From Acidobacteriota bacterium (GTDB taxonomy: Bacteria; Acidobacteriota; Terriglobia; Acidiferrales; UBA7541), in the NCBI GenBank assembly GCA_003223255.1, contig QHYJ01000137.1, forward strand, positions 1 through 64,000: 64,000 bases of DNA, in the 5' to 3' direction. The translations under genes and the position numbers were made by a program. Below, piece by piece: positions 62,280 to 64,000 of this stretch. Each line of letters opens with the position of its first letter. Within the stretch, counting starts at the first letter, position 1. The notes beneath the pieces were generated by a model. The model was not told the DNA's origin. It did no database searches and saw only the letters and a program-made list of their open reading frames with translations.

Positions 62280-62544
62280 CAATCCACCCTCCTCCGCAAA
62301 TGGCCTGCATCCGGCCAAGGTGCGGTGTAGGGAGCACTGTTTACAGCAGCGCCTTGACCGCAGAACCCGACCAGCTAACGTTTTGCTTGTAACGTGCTTC
62401 ATACTAACATGCAGGTATGGGGACCCGGCCCGCTGATTGCCGGCGCATTGCTTAAACTCAACCCGCGGTTCCGAGCCGTGGGTTGCAAGAACACAGAAAT
62501 CTTGGCGGGCTACATTTCTCCGCCCGTCAACGAGGTTAGGAACG
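62280..62544. other. Divergent intergenic region, no gene recognised
   Basis: This 265-base stretch lies between the M20 peptidase and the VWFA gene. It shows no conserved frame that I recognise and no clear promoter pair. Confidence 0.3.
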
Positions 62545-63648
62545 ATGAGACGAATTGCTTCCATGCTTTTATTCGCGGCTTTGGCGGCCGCTTTGACGAC
62601 GTCGTTCGCAGCACGGCCCGCCCTTGCTCAGGCTCCCACAGGCCCTCAGGGCGGCCCCCCTCCGTCTCAACAGCAACAGAAGCCCACGCCCCAGCAGACC
62701 CCGCCCCCGGGGCAACAACCGCCCCAGTCCGACGTCAGCATCAGCGTCGATGTGCCCGTCGTGACTCTCGACGTAGTAGCCGCTACGCAGCACGGCGATC
62801 TCATTCCCAACCTTAAAAAGGAAAATTTTCGAGTCCTCGACGACGGCGTTCCCCAAGCCATAACCAACTTTGCGCCCACCGAAGCACCCATTACCATGGT
62901 TGTGCTCATGCAATTCAGCGGAAATGCCTACGGCTGGTTCGCCGCTTACGCCAGGTACTGGGCGGACGCTCTTTTCCCGAACCTGCAACAAAAAGATTGG
63001 GTCGCTCTGGAAACTTTCGACATGAAAACCCGCATCGAGGTTGATTTTACCCAGGACAAGGAGGAGGTCCGCAACGCCATCTACCATCTCTACTTCCCGG
63101 GTTTCAGCGAATCCAATGTCTTCGATGCGCTCATCGAGACCACGGAACGCCTTAAGGACGTGAAGGGCAAAAAATCCATTCTCCTCCTTGCTAGCGGCGT
63201 GGACACTTTCTCCAAACACACTCTCGATCAAACCATGAAAGCGCTTCGCGGAAGCGACGTGCCCATTTTCTGCGTCGGCTTGGGCAAAACCTGGACCAAC
63301 TTTCTCGAATCGCGCGGCTCTCTCGGCGCGCATATGGATTATCTGCAGGCGGAAAATCAGCTTCGCACCTTTGCTCAGGAAACCGGCGGATACGCGTGGT
63401 TCCCGCAATTCGACGGCGAAATTCCCGACATCTTCCGCAGCGTTGCCGCTTTTCTCCGTCACCAGTACAGCATTTCCTTCACGCCCTCCGGCGGCGGAAA
63501 AGACGGGAAATTCCACAAAGTGAAGGTGGAATTGGTCGCTCCCGACGGAGGTGCGCTGAGCATCGTGGACCAGAAAGGCAAAAAGCAAAAATACCAGGTT
63601 TACGCGCGTGAGGGTTATCAGGCCACCAAACCTGGCGTTGGCGACTGA
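62545..63648 (+). CDS. Secreted VWFA-related protein of the Acidobacterial type
   Basis: A signal peptide (MRRIASMLLFAALAAALTTSFAARPALAQ) and a Pro/Gln-rich spacer (residues ~30-62) lead to a von Willebrand A-like domain: VVTLDVVAATQHGDLIPNLKKENFRVLDDGVPQAITNFAP, MVVLMQFSGNAYG, SILLLASGVDTFSKHTLDQTMKAL. The MIDAS-type DxSxS motif is not intact (QFSGN), so metal coordination may be weak. This matches the VWFA-related domain described for Acidobacteria and is the best lineage marker here. Function is unknown. Confidence 0.85.
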   Translation: MRRIASMLLFAALAAALTTSFAARPALAQAPTGPQGGPPPSQQQQKPTPQQTPPPGQQPPQSDVSISVDVPVVTLDVVAATQHGDLIPNLKKENFRVLDDGVPQAITNFAPTEAPITMVVLMQFSGNAYGWFAAYARYWADALFPNLQQKDWVALETFDMKTRIEVDFTQDKEEVRNAIYHLYFPGFSESNVFDALIETTERLKDVKGKKSILLLASGVDTFSKHTLDQTMKALRGSDVPIFCVGLGKTWTNFLESRGSLGAHMDYLQAENQLRTFAQETGGYAWFPQFDGEIPDIFRSVAAFLRHQYSISFTPSGGGKDGKFHKVKVELVAPDGGALSIVDQKGKKQKYQVYAREGYQATKPGVGD

Positions 63649-63735
63649 GAGACTTCGAAGCACGAAAATCCGCAACGGAAACGCGAAGCTTGCGCCATTG
63701 GAGCCGAGTTTCGCATTTCGAATTTGGCGTTTCCT

Positions 63736-64000
63736 TTAGTATCCCCGTTTCAAATCCACGCGATTGGACATGTCCCTCCCATCGAACCACCGCTCCAGCA
63801 ATTCCACAAGCAGCGACGTCTGCCGCTTCCAGAGCCGGTCACTTAAAGCACTCGTATGCGGTGTAATAAAGAGGTTCGGCGCTTTCCACAGCGGGCTGTC
63901 CCCTGGCAGCGGCTCCGTTTGCGCTACGTCGATCGCCGCCCCGCCCAACGTTCCGCTTTCCAAAGCACGGATCAACGCCTCCTCATCTAACAGGGACCCG
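63736..64000 (-). CDS. D-isomer-specific 2-hydroxyacid dehydrogenase, N-terminus cut off by window edge
   Basis: The visible ~87 residues read LLDEEALIRALESGTLGGAAIDVAQTEPLPGDSPLWKAPNLFITPHTSALSDRLW. This is the C-terminal part of the NAD-binding domain of the family (catalytic His in ITPHTS). It probably reduces or oxidises an alpha-hydroxy acid. The start codon and the nucleotide-binding motif lie beyond base 64000. Confidence 0.85.
   Translation of the reverse strand, partial: GSLLDEEALIRALESGTLGGAAIDVAQTEPLPGDSPLWKAPNLFITPHTSALSDRLWKRQTSLLVELLERWFDGRDMSNRVDLKRGY

Noticed and set aside
1-64000. Phage, integrase or insertion-sequence genes
   Set aside because: I found no transposase, integrase or capsid pattern in the frames I read; only the ImmA remnant and palindromes hint at mobility.

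Overview
The window is a G+C-rich, gene-dense bacterial chromosome segment that I read as Acidobacteriota. The clearest lineage marker is a secreted VWFA-related protein of the type described for Acidobacteria (62545-63648). The lifestyle genes fit too: many secreted or exported peptidases, several APC permeases, an ECF sigma factor, a TonB-like protein, a secretin and a PilT-type ATPase. I had no database access, so family calls rest on motifs and remembered family consensus.

Layout. 1-853 is a cut-off APC permease. 993-7063 (minus strand) holds an iron-uptake operon: an FTR1 permease with a DUF2318 domain, two FtsX/MacB-type permeases, and an ABC ATPase fused to a DtxR-family metal-sensor domain. 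A DUF971 protein and a small membrane protein follow. 7215-10772 (plus) is a secretin whose barrel domain is split by about 535 residues of FG-GAP and Ig-like repeats. 10929-17776 (minus) is the translation/transcription operon rimP-nusA-infB-DUF503-rbfA-truB, with a good promoter and a leader terminator ahead of rimP. 18082-22697 has a broken asnA, an ECF sigma factor and a NarL/NarX-type two-component pair. 22874-24401 is a tRNA-His gene followed by a VapBC-type toxin-antitoxin pair and an ImmA/IrrE remnant.

24402-35088 carries a HAD phosphatase, a disrupted S10 peptidase, a PilT-type ATPase, a GT-C-like membrane protein, a GT2 glycosyltransferase, a methyltransferase, an APC permease and a disrupted P5C dehydrogenase. 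35214-41062 has a PilZ-like/TonB fusion, a SUMF1-domain protein, formate-THF ligase, an NHL propeller protein and an EVE protein. 41236-54093 is an amino-acid and peptide catabolism block: two PYROXD2-like oxidoreductases, a GcvT-like protein, S58 and M28 peptidases, a class III aminotransferase, an APC permease and a disrupted S9 peptidase. 54078-64000 has DUF4126, a TPR protein, an OPT transporter, a rhomboid protease, pyruvate kinase, an M20 peptidase, the VWFA protein and a cut-off 2-hydroxyacid dehydrogenase.

The most novel candidate system is the iron operon. Its transporter ATPase carries a DtxR sensor with all the canonical DtxR-domain metal ligands, and a 23-bp dyad sits at the predicted transcription start of the same operon, so transport and sensing may be one polypeptide. 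The secretin with surface-type repeats inserted in its barrel is the second. A third theme is the number of broken frames: rimP, asnA, S10, P5C dehydrogenase, the fhs end and S9. They mix likely consensus errors with likely real decay.
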